Positions 6,456-15,692 are shown, counted from the first letter of the stretch. The stretch is DNA of 35,916 nt from Bacillota bacterium (GCA_012797095.1 JAAZPS010000148.1:1-35916), one strand, 5' to 3'. Program-made: numbers and translations. Notes: generated by a model from the sequence alone, not told the origin.

Positions 6456-7211
6456 ATGAAAGGCGCAATTTTGCCAGGGGCGGAGCCTTTTAACTTTCCG
6501 GGAGGTGACGTCGGCTGTCTGCTGATCCACGGTTTTACCGGAAATCCCTCGAGCATGCGGCCGATGGGTGAAGCCCTGTCCAGACAGAGCTTCACTGCAG
6601 TGGGGCCGCGGCTCAAGGGCCACGGGACAAGGGTGGAGGATATGCTTGATAACCGCTATCAGGAGTGGATCGCCTCGGCGGAGGCAGGATTGGCCGAGAT
6701 CGGCAAGCAGTGCCGCACGGTTTTCGTTGCCGGGCTCTCCATGGGAGCAACGCTGGCAATGCATCTGGCCTGCAAACATCCCGGCAAGGTGAAAGGGGTC
6801 GTGCCGATCTGCGGACCGGTCTTCATGAAAGATTTCAAGATGATCTTCTTACCGCTGCTGCGACTATTCGTAAAAACCGTACCCGGAATCGGCAGCGATA
6901 TCAAGGATCCCGCGGTTGCGGAGCTTTCCTACGATCGCGTGCCTCTGCGGGCTTTGGGTGAGTTGCTGCAGTTATGCCGCCTGGTGAAGGAGGAGCTGCC
7001 CCGGATCAGGCAGCCGGCGCTCATCTTTGCGGCGCGGGAGGATCATGTGGTCCATCCCTCCAACGCCCCCTATATTCTTGAGCAGATCGGTTCGTCCGAA
7101 AAGGAGCTGATCTGGTTGGAAAACTCCTACCATGTGGCCACGCTAGATTATGACAGAGAATTGATTTTCGAGAAGACGGCACAGTTCATGCAGCAGCATT
7201 CCCGGCCTTGA
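6456..7211 (+). CDS. Cytoplasmic carboxylesterase, Est30-like
   Basis: The 251-aa alpha/beta hydrolase resembles the small carboxylesterases of Bacillus/Geobacillus (Est30 type), which cut short-chain esters and monoacylglycerols. HGFTGNPSSM (25-34) forms the oxyanion hole, Ser95 in GLSMG is the nucleophile, Asp196 in ARED the acid and His226 in SYHV the base. There is no signal peptide, so it acts inside the cell. The start ATG at 6456 follows AGGAGG (6441-6446) at 9 nt; an upstream in-frame ATG (6417) has no such site. It is first in an operon with glycerol kinase 13 bases downstream, which fits release of glycerol from monoacylglycerols, although the enzyme's substrate cannot be read from sequence. 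Confidence 0.85.
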   Translation: MKGAILPGAEPFNFPGGDVGCLLIHGFTGNPSSMRPMGEALSRQSFTAVGPRLKGHGTRVEDMLDNRYQEWIASAEAGLAEIGKQCRTVFVAGLSMGATLAMHLACKHPGKVKGVVPICGPVFMKDFKMIFLPLLRLFVKTVPGIGSDIKDPAVAELSYDRVPLRALGELLQLCRLVKEELPRIRQPALIFAAREDHVVHPSNAPYILEQIGSSEKELIWLENSYHVATLDYDRELIFEKTAQFMQQHSRP

Positions 7212-7224
7212 GGAGGCGATCTTG

Positions 7225-8724
7225 ATGACAGCACGGATTCTTTCCATCGATCAGGGGACCACCGGGACCACGGCGATGCTCTGGGATGAGCAGGGGCTGC
7301 CGCTGGGGCGGGCGGCCCGGGAGCACCGCCAGTATTACCCGCAGCCGGGCTGGGTGGAGCATGATCCTGAAGAGATCTGGGCTGCTACCCTGGCCGTGGT
7401 CGAGGAAGTTTTGCAGGAGGCGGGGCTCGAACCTTCCGCGCTCACCGCGATCGGGATCACCAATCAGCGGGAGACGGTGGTCTTCTGGGACCGCTCTACC
7501 GGCAAACCGCTGACAAAGGCAATTGTCTGGCAGTGCCGCCGGACGGCACCGCTTTGCCGTGAGCTGAAAGCGGCCGGCCGGGAGGAACTTTTTCGGGAGA
7601 AGAGCGGTCTGGTGCTGGATCCTTACTTTTCCGGGACCAAGATCCGCTGGGCTTTGGAGCAGCTCCCCGCAGTACAGGAGGCGGCCCGCAGGGGAGAGCT
7701 GGCCTGCGGGACCATCGACAGCTACCTGCTTTACCGGCTCACCGGGGGCCGGGTTCACGCCACCGACTATTCCAATGCTTCGCGTACCCTGCTGTTCAAT
7801 ATTCATACGCTGCAATGGGACCGGCAGCTGCTGGAGATCCTGGAGGTCCCCGAAAAGATCCTGCCCCGGGTCATGCCGAGCAGTGCTGTTTTCGGCGAAA
7901 CCGATCCCGCCGCTTTTTTGGGGGTGCGGCTGCCGGTCAGCGGGATCGCCGGCGATCAGCAGGCCGCTCTTTTCGGCCAGGCCTGCTTCGAGCCGGGGAT
8001 GGTAAAAAACACCTACGGTACCGGTTCCTTTCTCCTGATGAATACCGGAGAAAGGGCGATCCGTTCGGAAGCGGGGCTGCTGACGACGATCGCCTGGGGG
8101 ATTGACGGTGCCGTCGATTACGCTCTGGAAGGGAGTATCTTTATCACCGGAGCGGCGATCCAGTGGCTGCGCGACGGCTTGCAGATAATCGGGCATGCTT
8201 CCGAAACCGGCCCGCTGGCGGCACAGGTTGAGGACAGCGGCGGCGTCTACCTGGTGCCGGCCTTCGTGGGCTTGGGCGCGCCCTACTGGGATCCCTATGC
8301 CCGCGGGCTGCTCATCGGGATCACCCGGGGCACGACCCGGGCTCATCTGGCCCGGGCTGCGGTCGAGGCGATGGCCTACCAGACCTGCGATGTGCTGGCG
8401 ATCATGAGCCGTGAGGCCGGGCTCTCCATCGGTGAGCTGCGGATCGACGGCGGGGCCGGGGTGATGGATCTGCTGCTGCAATTTCAGGCCGATCTGGCCG
8501 GTACAGTGGTGCGCCGCCCGGCCACCCTGGAGACGACCGCTCTGGGGGCGGCCTATCTGGCCGGCCTGGCGGTGGGGGTTTGGCCTCACCGGGCGGTGCT
8601 GGCGGAGAGGTGGCGCGAGGAGGGCTCTTTCCGGCCGCAGATGGCCGCGGCGAAGCGCGATGCCCTTTACCACAACTGGCACCGGGCGGTGGAGAGGTCG
8701 CGCGGCTGGATCGAGGAGGGTTAG
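7225..8724 (+). CDS. glpK: Glycerol kinase
   Basis: The 499-aa protein phosphorylates glycerol with ATP to sn-glycerol 3-phosphate. The FGGY-kinase N-terminal domain opens with the ATP-phosphate loop SIDQGTTGT. Typical glycerol kinase segments follow: NQRETVVFWD, YFSGTK, HATDYSNASRT, GIAGDQQAALFGQ and NTYGTGSFLLMNTG. The length is usual for the family. ATG at 7225 is preceded by GAGGAGG (7211-7217) at 7 nt; a TTG at 7222 is in frame but closer. No glycerol facilitator or glycerol-3-phosphate dehydrogenase gene is nearby, and I see no histidine-phosphorylation context that would settle PTS control. It sits between an esterase and DNA-repair genes, an unusual place for glpK. Confidence 0.95.
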   Translation: MTARILSIDQGTTGTTAMLWDEQGLPLGRAAREHRQYYPQPGWVEHDPEEIWAATLAVVEEVLQEAGLEPSALTAIGITNQRETVVFWDRSTGKPLTKAIVWQCRRTAPLCRELKAAGREELFREKSGLVLDPYFSGTKIRWALEQLPAVQEAARRGELACGTIDSYLLYRLTGGRVHATDYSNASRTLLFNIHTLQWDRQLLEILEVPEKILPRVMPSSAVFGETDPAAFLGVRLPVSGIAGDQQAALFGQACFEPGMVKNTYGTGSFLLMNTGERAIRSEAGLLTTIAWGIDGAVDYALEGSIFITGAAIQWLRDGLQIIGHASETGPLAAQVEDSGGVYLVPAFVGLGAPYWDPYARGLLIGITRGTTRAHLARAAVEAMAYQTCDVLAIMSREAGLSIGELRIDGGAGVMDLLLQFQADLAGTVVRRPATLETTALGAAYLAGLAVGVWPHRAVLAERWREEGSFRPQMAAAKRDALYHNWHRAVERSRGWIEEG

Positions 8725-8774
8725 GACTTTAGCGTTGGGATCGTTGCAGTGACTATTTGGCAGGAGGTTGGAAG

Positions 8775-9896
8775 ATGGTTTTGAAGATATTCCATACCGC
8801 TGATCTGCACCTGGGGATGACCTTTGGCAATCGCAATTATCCTGAAGCGGTGCGGCAGCAGCTGGTGGAGGCGCGCTATCAAACCCTGGAGCTGCTGGTG
8901 GAGCTGGCCAATGAGGCAAAGTGCCGTCTGTTCCTGGTAGCGGGAGATCTTTTTCACCGGGTGCAGATGCCTGCCCAAACGATTGCCCGGGTGGTGCAGA
9001 TATTTTCACGTTTTCAGGGTGATTGTGTCGCGGTCTTGCCGGGCAACCACGATTATTACGACGGTTACGGAAGCCTCTGGCAGGAGATGAGGGAGCTTTC
9101 TACCGATTCACTGCTTCTTCTGACCGAGACAAGCCCCTATCACCTTCAAGATTACGGTATCGATGCGGTGCTCTATCCGGCTCCCTGCCACCGGAAGCGC
9201 TCCGGGACAAACCGGCTGGGCTGGATCGGCCGGCTGGCGGAACGGCCCGCTGCCCGCTGGCAGATCGGGGTAGCCCACGGGACGGTGCGGGGGATCTCGC
9301 CCGATCTGGAGGAGCAGTACTTTCCGATGGATCAAGCCGAGCTGACCGTGCTCGGCCTGCATCACTGGTGCCTCGGGCACACCCACGTGCCCTATCCGGC
9401 CCAGGAGCAGGTGGAGGAAGCCTCGTTCTGCTTCAGCGGCACCCCCGAGCCGGACGGTTTCGATTGCCGGCACGGAGGCAGCGCCTGGGTGACCACGCTG
9501 GACGAGACCGGTCGGGTGAGCAGCCGCGCTGTCCCCACGGGAAGGTTCCGTTTCATGGAGATTGCCCGGGAAATACACGATCCGGGCGAACTGGAGCAGC
9601 TGCAGGAGCAGCTGCTCCAGGCCGGCGAGCGAGCCCTGGTGAAATTGAGCCTGAGCGGTTTTTTGCCCGAAGAAGCGTACCGCTCCCGCCGCCGCTGGTT
9701 CGAGGGACTGCGCTCGGGGCTGCTCTATCTGGAGGAAAGCGACAGCACCCTGGCAATGGAACTTTCGGCAGAGCTGATCGAAACCCATTTTCCTGCCGGA
9801 TCCTTTCCGCAGCGGCTGCTGTCCCGTCTGGCGGAAAAAGATGACCCGGCGGCGCTGCAGCTGGCCTACCGGCTGATCGATGAGGTGAAAAGATGA
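8775..9896 (+). CDS. Mre11/SbcD-like nuclease, YhaO type
   Basis: The 373-aa protein is a metal-dependent phosphoesterase of the Mre11/SbcD family; such enzymes process DNA ends together with a Rad50-like ATPase. The metal-binding motifs appear in order: DLH (10-12), GDLFHR (57-62), GNHD (90-93), then VAHGTVRG and LGHTH further on. The C-terminal third is a capping/partner-binding region typical of Bacillus YhaO. The start ATG 8775 follows AGGAGG (8762-8767); the in-frame codon at 8757 lies before that site. Its stop overlaps the start of the ATPase gene by 4 bases (ATGA), which implies coupled translation and a complex. It is probably co-transcribed with glpK, 50 bases upstream. Confidence 0.88.
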   Translation: MVLKIFHTADLHLGMTFGNRNYPEAVRQQLVEARYQTLELLVELANEAKCRLFLVAGDLFHRVQMPAQTIARVVQIFSRFQGDCVAVLPGNHDYYDGYGSLWQEMRELSTDSLLLLTETSPYHLQDYGIDAVLYPAPCHRKRSGTNRLGWIGRLAERPAARWQIGVAHGTVRGISPDLEEQYFPMDQAELTVLGLHHWCLGHTHVPYPAQEQVEEASFCFSGTPEPDGFDCRHGGSAWVTTLDETGRVSSRAVPTGRFRFMEIAREIHDPGELEQLQEQLLQAGERALVKLSLSGFLPEEAYRSRRRWFEGLRSGLLYLEESDSTLAMELSAELIETHFPAGSFPQRLLSRLAEKDDPAALQLAYRLIDEVKR

Positions 9897-12316
9897 TCAT
9901 TGAAGAGCTGACGCTTGATCCGTTCAGCGGGGTCAAGGAGGGCTGTTACCGTTTTCTGCCGGGATTGAATGTGCTTCTGGGGCCCAACGAGGCGGGCAAA
10001 AGTACCCTGGTCAATGCTCTTTTTGCGGTTCTATTTTTGCCTCCGGACCTGCGAAAGAGCTCCGGAGATTGGAAAAATTTCATGGTCAGATCTCTCCCCC
10101 ATCCCGGCGGTGATACCGCCCGGGTCTGCTTGCGCTACCGCAGTGCTGCCGGGGAGCGCTGCACCTACCGCTGCTCCTGGGGGGAGCTCAGGGAGAGCCG
10201 TCTGCTGCTGGAGAGCGGTGCCGAGATCAACAACCCCGCCGGGATCAGGGAGCGGCTGCTGCAGGCACTTTGTTACGGTCGGGGAACCTACGAGTCGATC
10301 CTTTTCGCCCGGCAGGACGAGATGGAGCGGACCCTGGAGAAACTGCGCGATGATGATGAGGCCTCGCGAACCGTATCGGGGATCTTGCGACGGGCGGTGA
10401 TCGAAGCCGGCGGGGTCTCCCTGGAGGAGCTGGAAGGAGCTATTGCGGGCGCTGCCGAGGAGCTGCTCGGCAACTGGGATCTGGAGCGGGATGGCCCCAA
10501 GAATGATCGGGGTATCGACAATCCCTACCAGCGCGGGGTTGGCGAGCTGCTGGCAGCGTACTACGAAAGTGAAAGACTGCGCCGCCGGGTGCGGCAGACA
10601 GGCGCGCTGGAAAAACGGGTCGATGAACTGGCCGGAGAGCTGGCGAAGACGGCAAAAGAACGGGACAGCATAATGGAGCAGCTGGCGAAGGCGGTGATTC
10701 TGGAAAAAGATATCCGCCGCCGCATTATCCTTAAACCAGAGCTGGAGGCACAGGAGATTGAAGCGGGGAGATTGCGAAAGGTGATCCTGGCCTGGCCCGA
10801 AGCGGTGGGCCGGGTGGAGGAGCTGGTCAGGAGTGGGGAAAAAGATCGGGAGAAGCTTGCCGCTCTGCAAGGGGAGCTGACTGCAGCGAAAGAGCAGCAG
10901 GGCGCGCGGAGCAGGCGGCAGCTGCTGGAGAGGGCCCGGCCGCTGCAGACTGAAGCGGTTAAAAAGGGGAAAGAGCTGGCCGGAATGGGTGAAATCGGCA
11001 AAGGTGATCTGCGAGAGCTGAAACAATGGCAGAAAAAAGCGGGGGAGCTGAGGGCGACGGTCGGCGCGATGAAGCTGCAGGTTCGGCTGGTTACGCGCAA
11101 GCCTCTCGAATTAAAGATCACGCCGGGGCTGGAGCCTGCTGCGGTCAAACAGATTGCAGCGGAAGGCCGCTTTGAGGGGGCAGGACGGCTGCTGCTGGAA
11201 ACTGCCGATTGGCTGCTCGAGGTGCAATCAGGGGAGGGTGATGTCGAGAGCCTGCTTCAGAAGATCGTGGAGCTGGAAAGACGCAGTGCGGCAAAACTTG
11301 CAGCGCTGGGGGCGGCGGATCTTGCTGCTGCTGAAACAGCTTTCAACAGGCGCGAAAGTCTGGAACGGGAGCTGGCCGGTCTGCGGGCCACGCTGGAAGG
11401 TCTTCTGGGAGAGATCGCTTATGAAGTGCTGGAAGAAGAGATCTCCCAGCTGCCGGAAGAGAAAGAGGTGCGTGATCCGCAGCTGATCCAGGAAGAGATC
11501 ACCGCGCTCAACCGGAGCGCCGCGGCAGACGAAAATATGCTTCTCCAGAAGAGGCAGGAGATCGATAAATGGGCTGCGGAGCACGGCAGCCCGGAAAAAT
11601 TGGCTGAAAAACTTGGTGAGTTGGAGAGAAGATCCGGGGAGATCCAGGCGGAGCTGAAGGCCCTGGCGCCCCTGCCGGACGGCTACAGTTCGGCCGATCA
11701 GTTCATGGATGCTCTGGACAGATGGCGCGGGCAGAAAGATCGCCTGCAGGAGGCAGCCTCTTCGCTGAAATATGAACTGAGCAGGGCCCGCAGCGAGCTG
11801 CCGGAAGAGTCGACGGAAGAGCTGACCGAGGCGTTGGCGATCAGTGAAGGTCACTTCGAGCGGCTCAAGGAAGAGGCCCGGGCGCTCAGCGTGGTGGCGG
11901 CAGAATTTCAGGCTTTGAAAGATGAGCTGGACGGCGAAACCTTTGAACCGCTGGCCCGCTCCTTTGCCCGTTACCTCGGTCCGGTGACCGGGGGACGCTA
12001 TACTGCTGCCGAGCTTGACGGTGTCGTTCCCGGCAACATCATCCGGGCAGAGGGAGGGCCGCTGCCCGTGGAGCTGCTCTCCACCGGAACGGCCGGCGGG
12101 GTCGCCCTGGCGCTGCGGCTGGCCGTGGCTGAATACCTCCTCGAGGATGCCGCCGGCTTCATGGTCATGGATGATCCCCTGGTCTATCTGGATCCGGAAA
12201 GGAAAGCGCAGGCTGCGGCAGTGCTGCAGGATTTTGCCCGCCAGAAGCAGCTGATCATCACCACCTGTGATCCGGTTACAGCAGAGCTGCTGGGAGGAAA
12301 TATCATGATGCTGTAG
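9893..12316 (+). CDS. Rad50/SbcC-like ATPase, YhaN type
   Basis: The 807-aa protein is an SMC-like ATPase partner of the preceding nuclease. The N-terminal lobe carries Walker A GPNEAGKST (30-38) and a Q-loop FARQDEME. A long charged, coiled-coil middle follows, and the C-terminal lobe has the signature LSTGTAGG (729-736) and Walker B MVMDDP (757-762), with YLDPERK after it as the D-loop. No CxxC zinc hook is present in the coiled coil, which fits the YhaN branch and not classical SbcC/Rad50. It is also shorter than SbcC (about 1000 aa). The likely role is ATP-dependent control of DNA-end or structure cleavage in the cytoplasm. It is last in the operon and ends 24 bases before a bidirectional terminator. 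Confidence 0.88.
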   Translation: MIIEELTLDPFSGVKEGCYRFLPGLNVLLGPNEAGKSTLVNALFAVLFLPPDLRKSSGDWKNFMVRSLPHPGGDTARVCLRYRSAAGERCTYRCSWGELRESRLLLESGAEINNPAGIRERLLQALCYGRGTYESILFARQDEMERTLEKLRDDDEASRTVSGILRRAVIEAGGVSLEELEGAIAGAAEELLGNWDLERDGPKNDRGIDNPYQRGVGELLAAYYESERLRRRVRQTGALEKRVDELAGELAKTAKERDSIMEQLAKAVILEKDIRRRIILKPELEAQEIEAGRLRKVILAWPEAVGRVEELVRSGEKDREKLAALQGELTAAKEQQGARSRRQLLERARPLQTEAVKKGKELAGMGEIGKGDLRELKQWQKKAGELRATVGAMKLQVRLVTRKPLELKITPGLEPAAVKQIAAEGRFEGAGRLLLETADWLLEVQSGEGDVESLLQKIVELERRSAAKLAALGAADLAAAETAFNRRESLERELAGLRATLEGLLGEIAYEVLEEEISQLPEEKEVRDPQLIQEEITALNRSAAADENMLLQKRQEIDKWAAEHGSPEKLAEKLGELERRSGEIQAELKALAPLPDGYSSADQFMDALDRWRGQKDRLQEAASSLKYELSRARSELPEESTEELTEALAISEGHFERLKEEARALSVVAAEFQALKDELDGETFEPLARSFARYLGPVTGGRYTAAELDGVVPGNIIRAEGGPLPVELLSTGTAGGVALALRLAVAEYLLEDAAGFMVMDDPLVYLDPERKAQAAAVLQDFARQKQLIITTCDPVTAELLGGNIMML

Positions 12317-12339
12317 TCGAGAGAGATGAACTTGATCGA

Positions 12340-12376
12340 AAAACCCACTTCGCGCAACCTGACTGAAGTGGGTTTT
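12340..12376. terminator. Bidirectional terminator between convergent genes
   Basis: AAAACCCACTTC (12340-12351) pairs perfectly with GAAGTGGGTTTT (12365-12376) around a 13-nt loop. Because the stem ends in A/T runs, it can terminate both the plus-strand ATPase operon and the minus-strand DUF4153 gene that ends at 12412. Confidence 0.75.
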
Positions 12377-12411
12377 CGAATTCAGAAGCGCCCTTGCCCC
12401 GCTGCACCGGG

Positions 12412-14190
12412 CTAGCCGTTACGAGCCGGCTTCAGCTCAACAAAGAGATAGAATTCCAGAAAATCGATATGGATTTCGCCGGTAGTACCCTTCTCCCAGC
12501 CGTTGATCGCCTTGAAAAGATACTGCAGGGTCAGCCCTTCATTTTCTTCAACAAAGGTCAGCTCTTCTTTTGAAAGCTGCTCTCGATCCTTTACCGGACT
12601 GCTCCGGAACAGTTTGACGGCGATATCGCCGACATTTTCGGTATAATCCGGCCGATCCGGGAAGATGATCTTCAATTCATGGTTTGCCGGTGAATAGATC
12701 GCCTCGAAGTCATCGGTCCGGTAATGCTGCCCGGAGGAAGAGAACTGCATGAGATAGTCGATACCGGAAAGTTTCCACCAGTTTTCCTGCTCGTCCATGA
12801 AGAGATGGAAATAGGCAGCAGCATCTTTGGGGGGACCGTATTCCGGATAGAGGGGAAAGCCGAAAAGGGCTTCCATCCCGTCAGTACTGAACCCTTCAGG
12901 CAGCGCCCGGAGCCGCTCCAGGCCGTGGTAGCGGTCAAAATAGAGGACGATGGAGCTGATCTCCTGCCGGGTTTTATCCGGTACGGCCGCAGCGGGTTTG
13001 ACGATCTTTCCTTCCTGAAGCAATCCGTATTCCAGAGCAATCTTTTCAAAGCGGTGATTCTGGCTGCGTACCGAGACAGCATAAGCGCTCCACGGGCCGC
13101 AGATCGCCAGAGCTGCCACCAGGGCCAGTGAAGCGGGCAAGAATATATTGCGCGGTTTCCTTGATATGATCAGATAGAGCATCGAGCCGGTGACCCACAA
13201 TCCTGCAACGAGCACAAAGTAGCGATTTTCGGTAAGGCCGTAGGCGCTGATCCGCACGCCCATGGCTGCAAACATCGTCACCAGCAGCGGCAGGAGCAGG
13301 ATAGGGAAATAGGCGGTAAACGATCGGATCCACCGGTTGCTCTGTCGCAGGGGGTAGACGCAGAAGAGCACCAGCGTGCTGATCAGGGCATACCAGAGCA
13401 CCAGATGCGAGACCATCACCTCGGGCCACTGCTGTGTAATCAGTATCTTGATCGAGTAAAGGTAGAGGATGGCGCTGTAAGCCAGGATCAAGGGGATCAT
13501 GATATAGCTCAACAGCATCTCGAGTACCTGGGGATAGCTTTTAACGATCGGCCGCTCTTTCGAGGGGATATCTGCCAGGAAAAAGGCCGGGGCGAAGATC
13601 CCTCCCACGATCAGCCAGAGATCGAGAAAGATCTTTTCGGAGATGTGGGCTGAAAAAAGGTAGTTGATCGTTCCCAGGATGGCGGCAAGACCGCCGAAAA
13701 GAACGGAGGCAAACAGGTAAGTAATCAGAAAACTGACGAACAGCCCGATCATGGAGTGCTCGTAGTTCTGCCGGCGATAAAAGTAGGGGATCACGGTAAA
13801 AGAAAGATAGAGAGCAAGGCTGATCGCCACATATCTGGAGATGGCGATCATATTGAACTCTTGCAGCAGGAAAAAATAGTAGAGTGTGAGGGCGGCTGCG
13901 GCAGCGGTATAGAGCAGGATCTTGAATCCTGTCTGCAGGGTTGGTTTTCTTTCAAAGAAAACCTTGATAGAGAGAGAAAGGGGTATCCCCAGGGCCAGCA
14001 CTGCAGCCAGCCGCATCAGGTATTCGCCGGGTTCCCCGGCAGTGTTGTCAAAGCCGTGGTTCAGCATGATCAGGACTATTACCGTGGCGGTACAGACAAG
14101 CAGGGTTTCCGGGAAACGCTGCAAGCTGGTACCAAGCTTCGCCAGAAGGTTTTTGCCGAACAGGATAAAGCGCTCACGTTTGCTGGTCAT
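12412..14190 (-). CDS. DUF4153-family polytopic membrane protein
   Basis: This 592-aa membrane protein has about twelve hydrophobic segments in its first ~390 residues and then a hydrophilic C-terminal domain of about 200 residues. The segment GVRISAYGLTENRY, followed by a hydrophobic run, is characteristic of DUF4153, a family of unknown function found in Bacillota and Bacteroidetes. The soluble C-terminal part is rich in aromatic and acidic residues and may lie outside the cell. The start ATG 14190 has a GGGGGTG stretch nearby as a weak ribosome site. It stands alone: its 3' end converges on the ATPase gene, and 266 bases separate it from the thiolase operon upstream. A minus-strand promoter candidate lies at 14228-14255. 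Nothing in the context indicates a specific function. Confidence 0.75.
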   Translation of the reverse strand: MTSKRERFILFGKNLLAKLGTSLQRFPETLLVCTATVIVLIMLNHGFDNTAGEPGEYLMRLAAVLALGIPLSLSIKVFFERKPTLQTGFKILLYTAAAAALTLYYFFLLQEFNMIAISRYVAISLALYLSFTVIPYFYRRQNYEHSMIGLFVSFLITYLFASVLFGGLAAILGTINYLFSAHISEKIFLDLWLIVGGIFAPAFFLADIPSKERPIVKSYPQVLEMLLSYIMIPLILAYSAILYLYSIKILITQQWPEVMVSHLVLWYALISTLVLFCVYPLRQSNRWIRSFTAYFPILLLPLLVTMFAAMGVRISAYGLTENRYFVLVAGLWVTGSMLYLIISRKPRNIFLPASLALVAALAICGPWSAYAVSVRSQNHRFEKIALEYGLLQEGKIVKPAAAVPDKTRQEISSIVLYFDRYHGLERLRALPEGFSTDGMEALFGFPLYPEYGPPKDAAAYFHLFMDEQENWWKLSGIDYLMQFSSSGQHYRTDDFEAIYSPANHELKIIFPDRPDYTENVGDIAVKLFRSSPVKDREQLSKEELTFVEENEGLTLQYLFKAINGWEKGTTGEIHIDFLEFYLFVELKPARNG

Positions 14191-14227
14191 GGCTCACACC
14201 CCCATGTTCTAGATTCACTCTCCATCT

Positions 14228-14255
14228 AATATAACACGGGAAAGAAAAACTGTAA
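14228..14255 (-). promoter_or_regulatory. Possible promoter of DUF4153 gene
   Basis: On the minus strand TTACAG (14255-14250) and TATATT (14233-14228) are 16 nt apart. The -10 box is good, the -35 box only fair. The start of transcription would fall about 30 nt before the ATG. Confidence 0.45.
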
Positions 14256-14371
14256 GCAAAAATCTTAACCCGGAGCGTATGGCTGCAAATTGGCAGTGCC
14301 ACCGGGATCTATCCCGCAGAGGGTTTTACGAAGGGGATCTTACCAGGAGTGTTGACTTGAACGGATGATAG

Positions 14372-14412
14372 GACAGCAGGTCGGTCTTTGATGCTTGCAC
14401 CAACCTGCTGTC
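14372..14412. terminator. Long stem-loop after the acyl-CoA operon
   Basis: GACAGCAGGT (14372-14381) and ACCTGCTGTC (14403-14412) form a perfect 10-bp stem with a 21-nt loop. It lies 45 bases past the thiolase stop. The T run is on the plus-strand side (14415-14419), while on the minus strand, where a terminator is needed, no T run follows. It may act as an RNA-stabilising 3' hairpin or an imperfect terminator. GGATGATA repeats flank both sides. Confidence 0.4.
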
Positions 14413-14456
14413 GCATTTTTGTGGATGATAGTGAACCTATTACTTTGACGACCTCT

Positions 14457-15692
14457 TTACTCTTTACCGAAAATATGCACCGCTGCAGCAGCCTCTTCAG
14501 TGCCGATAAACCCACCACCATTTTCGGTCAGGGCAATTTTGGCGCCCTCCACTTGTCTGGCTCCCGCTTCACCGCGAAGCTGGGTGATCACTTCGTAGAC
14601 CATGGCCAGACCGGAGGCGCCAATGGGGTGACCGCGGCATTCCAGCCCTCCGGATACATTTACCGGAATCCTGCCGCCCAAACGTGTTGCTCCCTCCTCG
14701 GCAAGCTGACCGCCCTTTCCTTCCGGGCAGAACCCCAGCACTTCGGTTTGCAGCAATTCCCCAAAGGCGGTGGCATCATGCACTTCGGCCACATCGATAT
14801 CTTCCGGCTCAACCCCGGCGATGGCGTAGGCTTTGCGGGATACGATCTTCCCGATATGATCTGTTTCCATCGGCCTCTCACGCCCGGTTCCGAGAACGGA
14901 GGCCATTATTTTTACAGCACGGTTTTTGCCTGCTTTGGCAAGATATCTTTCGGAGCAGATTACCGCTGCCGCTGCCCCGTCACCCACCGGCGAACACATT
15001 GACCGGGTAAAGGGATAGGCGATCGGTTTATCCTGGAGAACCTGATCAACGCTCATCTTTTTGCGGTACTGGGCATAAGGATTGAGGGCGCCGTGGTCAT
15101 GGTTTTTTGAAGAGATTATGGCTAACTGACGTTGGGTGCTTCCGTATTGACTCATATGCCAACGGGCGCCGAGGGCGTATATATCCATAAAAATACTGCG
15201 GCCCCCATCTGTTTCTGCTTCTTTTGGTATCTCCAGAGGTAAGCTATCGACCATCTGCATCAATTCCCCGATCTTTTTGGGGAACTCCTCGACATCCAGG
15301 CAGGAGGCGTAAGAGCGGAACGAAAGCATCTTGTCGGTATGGCTGATCTTCTCTGCGCCCAGCGCCAGAACAAGATCGTATTGCCCAGCCTTGACGGCCG
15401 TGTAGGCCAGGTTGAGCGCGGTTGAGGCACCCGCACAGGCATTTTCCGTATTGACAATCGGGATCTCCGTAATGCCGAGAGGGTGAAGCATCACCTGGCC
15501 GCGGATAGAATGCTGCTCACTGAACATGCCCCAGAAGGAATTGGAGACGTACGCAGCCTCCAGATTCTTGCTTTCTATTCCGGCATCTTCTAGGGCCTTC
15601 TCAAAAGCTTCCGCAGCAAGCTCCTTGACGGAACCTTCCAGGAATTTGCCGAACCTGGTCATCCCTACACCAATCACGTATACATTGCTCAT
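14457..15692 (-). CDS. Thiolase, SCP2-thiolase-like
   Basis: The 411-aa thiolase-superfamily enzyme would cleave a 3-ketoacyl-CoA with CoA or catalyse the reverse condensation. The active-site Cys86 lies in ENACAGAST. HDATAFGEL and GHPIGASG carry the conserved histidines. The second cysteine of classical biosynthetic thiolases (CxG near the C-terminus) is replaced by ENGGGFIG, as in the SCP2/SCP-x thiolase branch, whose members often handle branched, steroid or otherwise unusual acyl-CoAs. It is the last gene of a six-gene minus-strand operon, 23 bases after the acyl-CoA dehydrogenase. The SCP2-like protein at the head of the same operon is a meaningful match, because in eukaryotic SCP-x the two domains are fused. 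The substrate is unknown. Confidence 0.85.
   Translation of the reverse strand: MSNVYVIGVGMTRFGKFLEGSVKELAAEAFEKALEDAGIESKNLEAAYVSNSFWGMFSEQHSIRGQVMLHPLGITEIPIVNTENACAGASTALNLAYTAVKAGQYDLVLALGAEKISHTDKMLSFRSYASCLDVEEFPKKIGELMQMVDSLPLEIPKEAETDGGRSIFMDIYALGARWHMSQYGSTQRQLAIISSKNHDHGALNPYAQYRKKMSVDQVLQDKPIAYPFTRSMCSPVGDGAAAAVICSERYLAKAGKNRAVKIMASVLGTGRERPMETDHIGKIVSRKAYAIAGVEPEDIDVAEVHDATAFGELLQTEVLGFCPEGKGGQLAEEGATRLGGRIPVNVSGGLECRGHPIGASGLAMVYEVITQLRGEAGARQVEGAKIALTENGGGFIGTEEAAAAVHIFGKE

Noticed and set aside
7186-9009. Long minus-strand open frame (607 codons) opposite glpK
   Set aside because: It lies antisense to clear glycerol kinase and nuclease genes, is rich in P, Q, R and H as expected for a shadow frame in GC-rich DNA, and has no recognisable domain.
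10031-11148. Minus-strand frames within the Rad50-like gene
   Set aside because: They mirror the coiled-coil coding strand; serine- or glutamine-rich translations without motifs.
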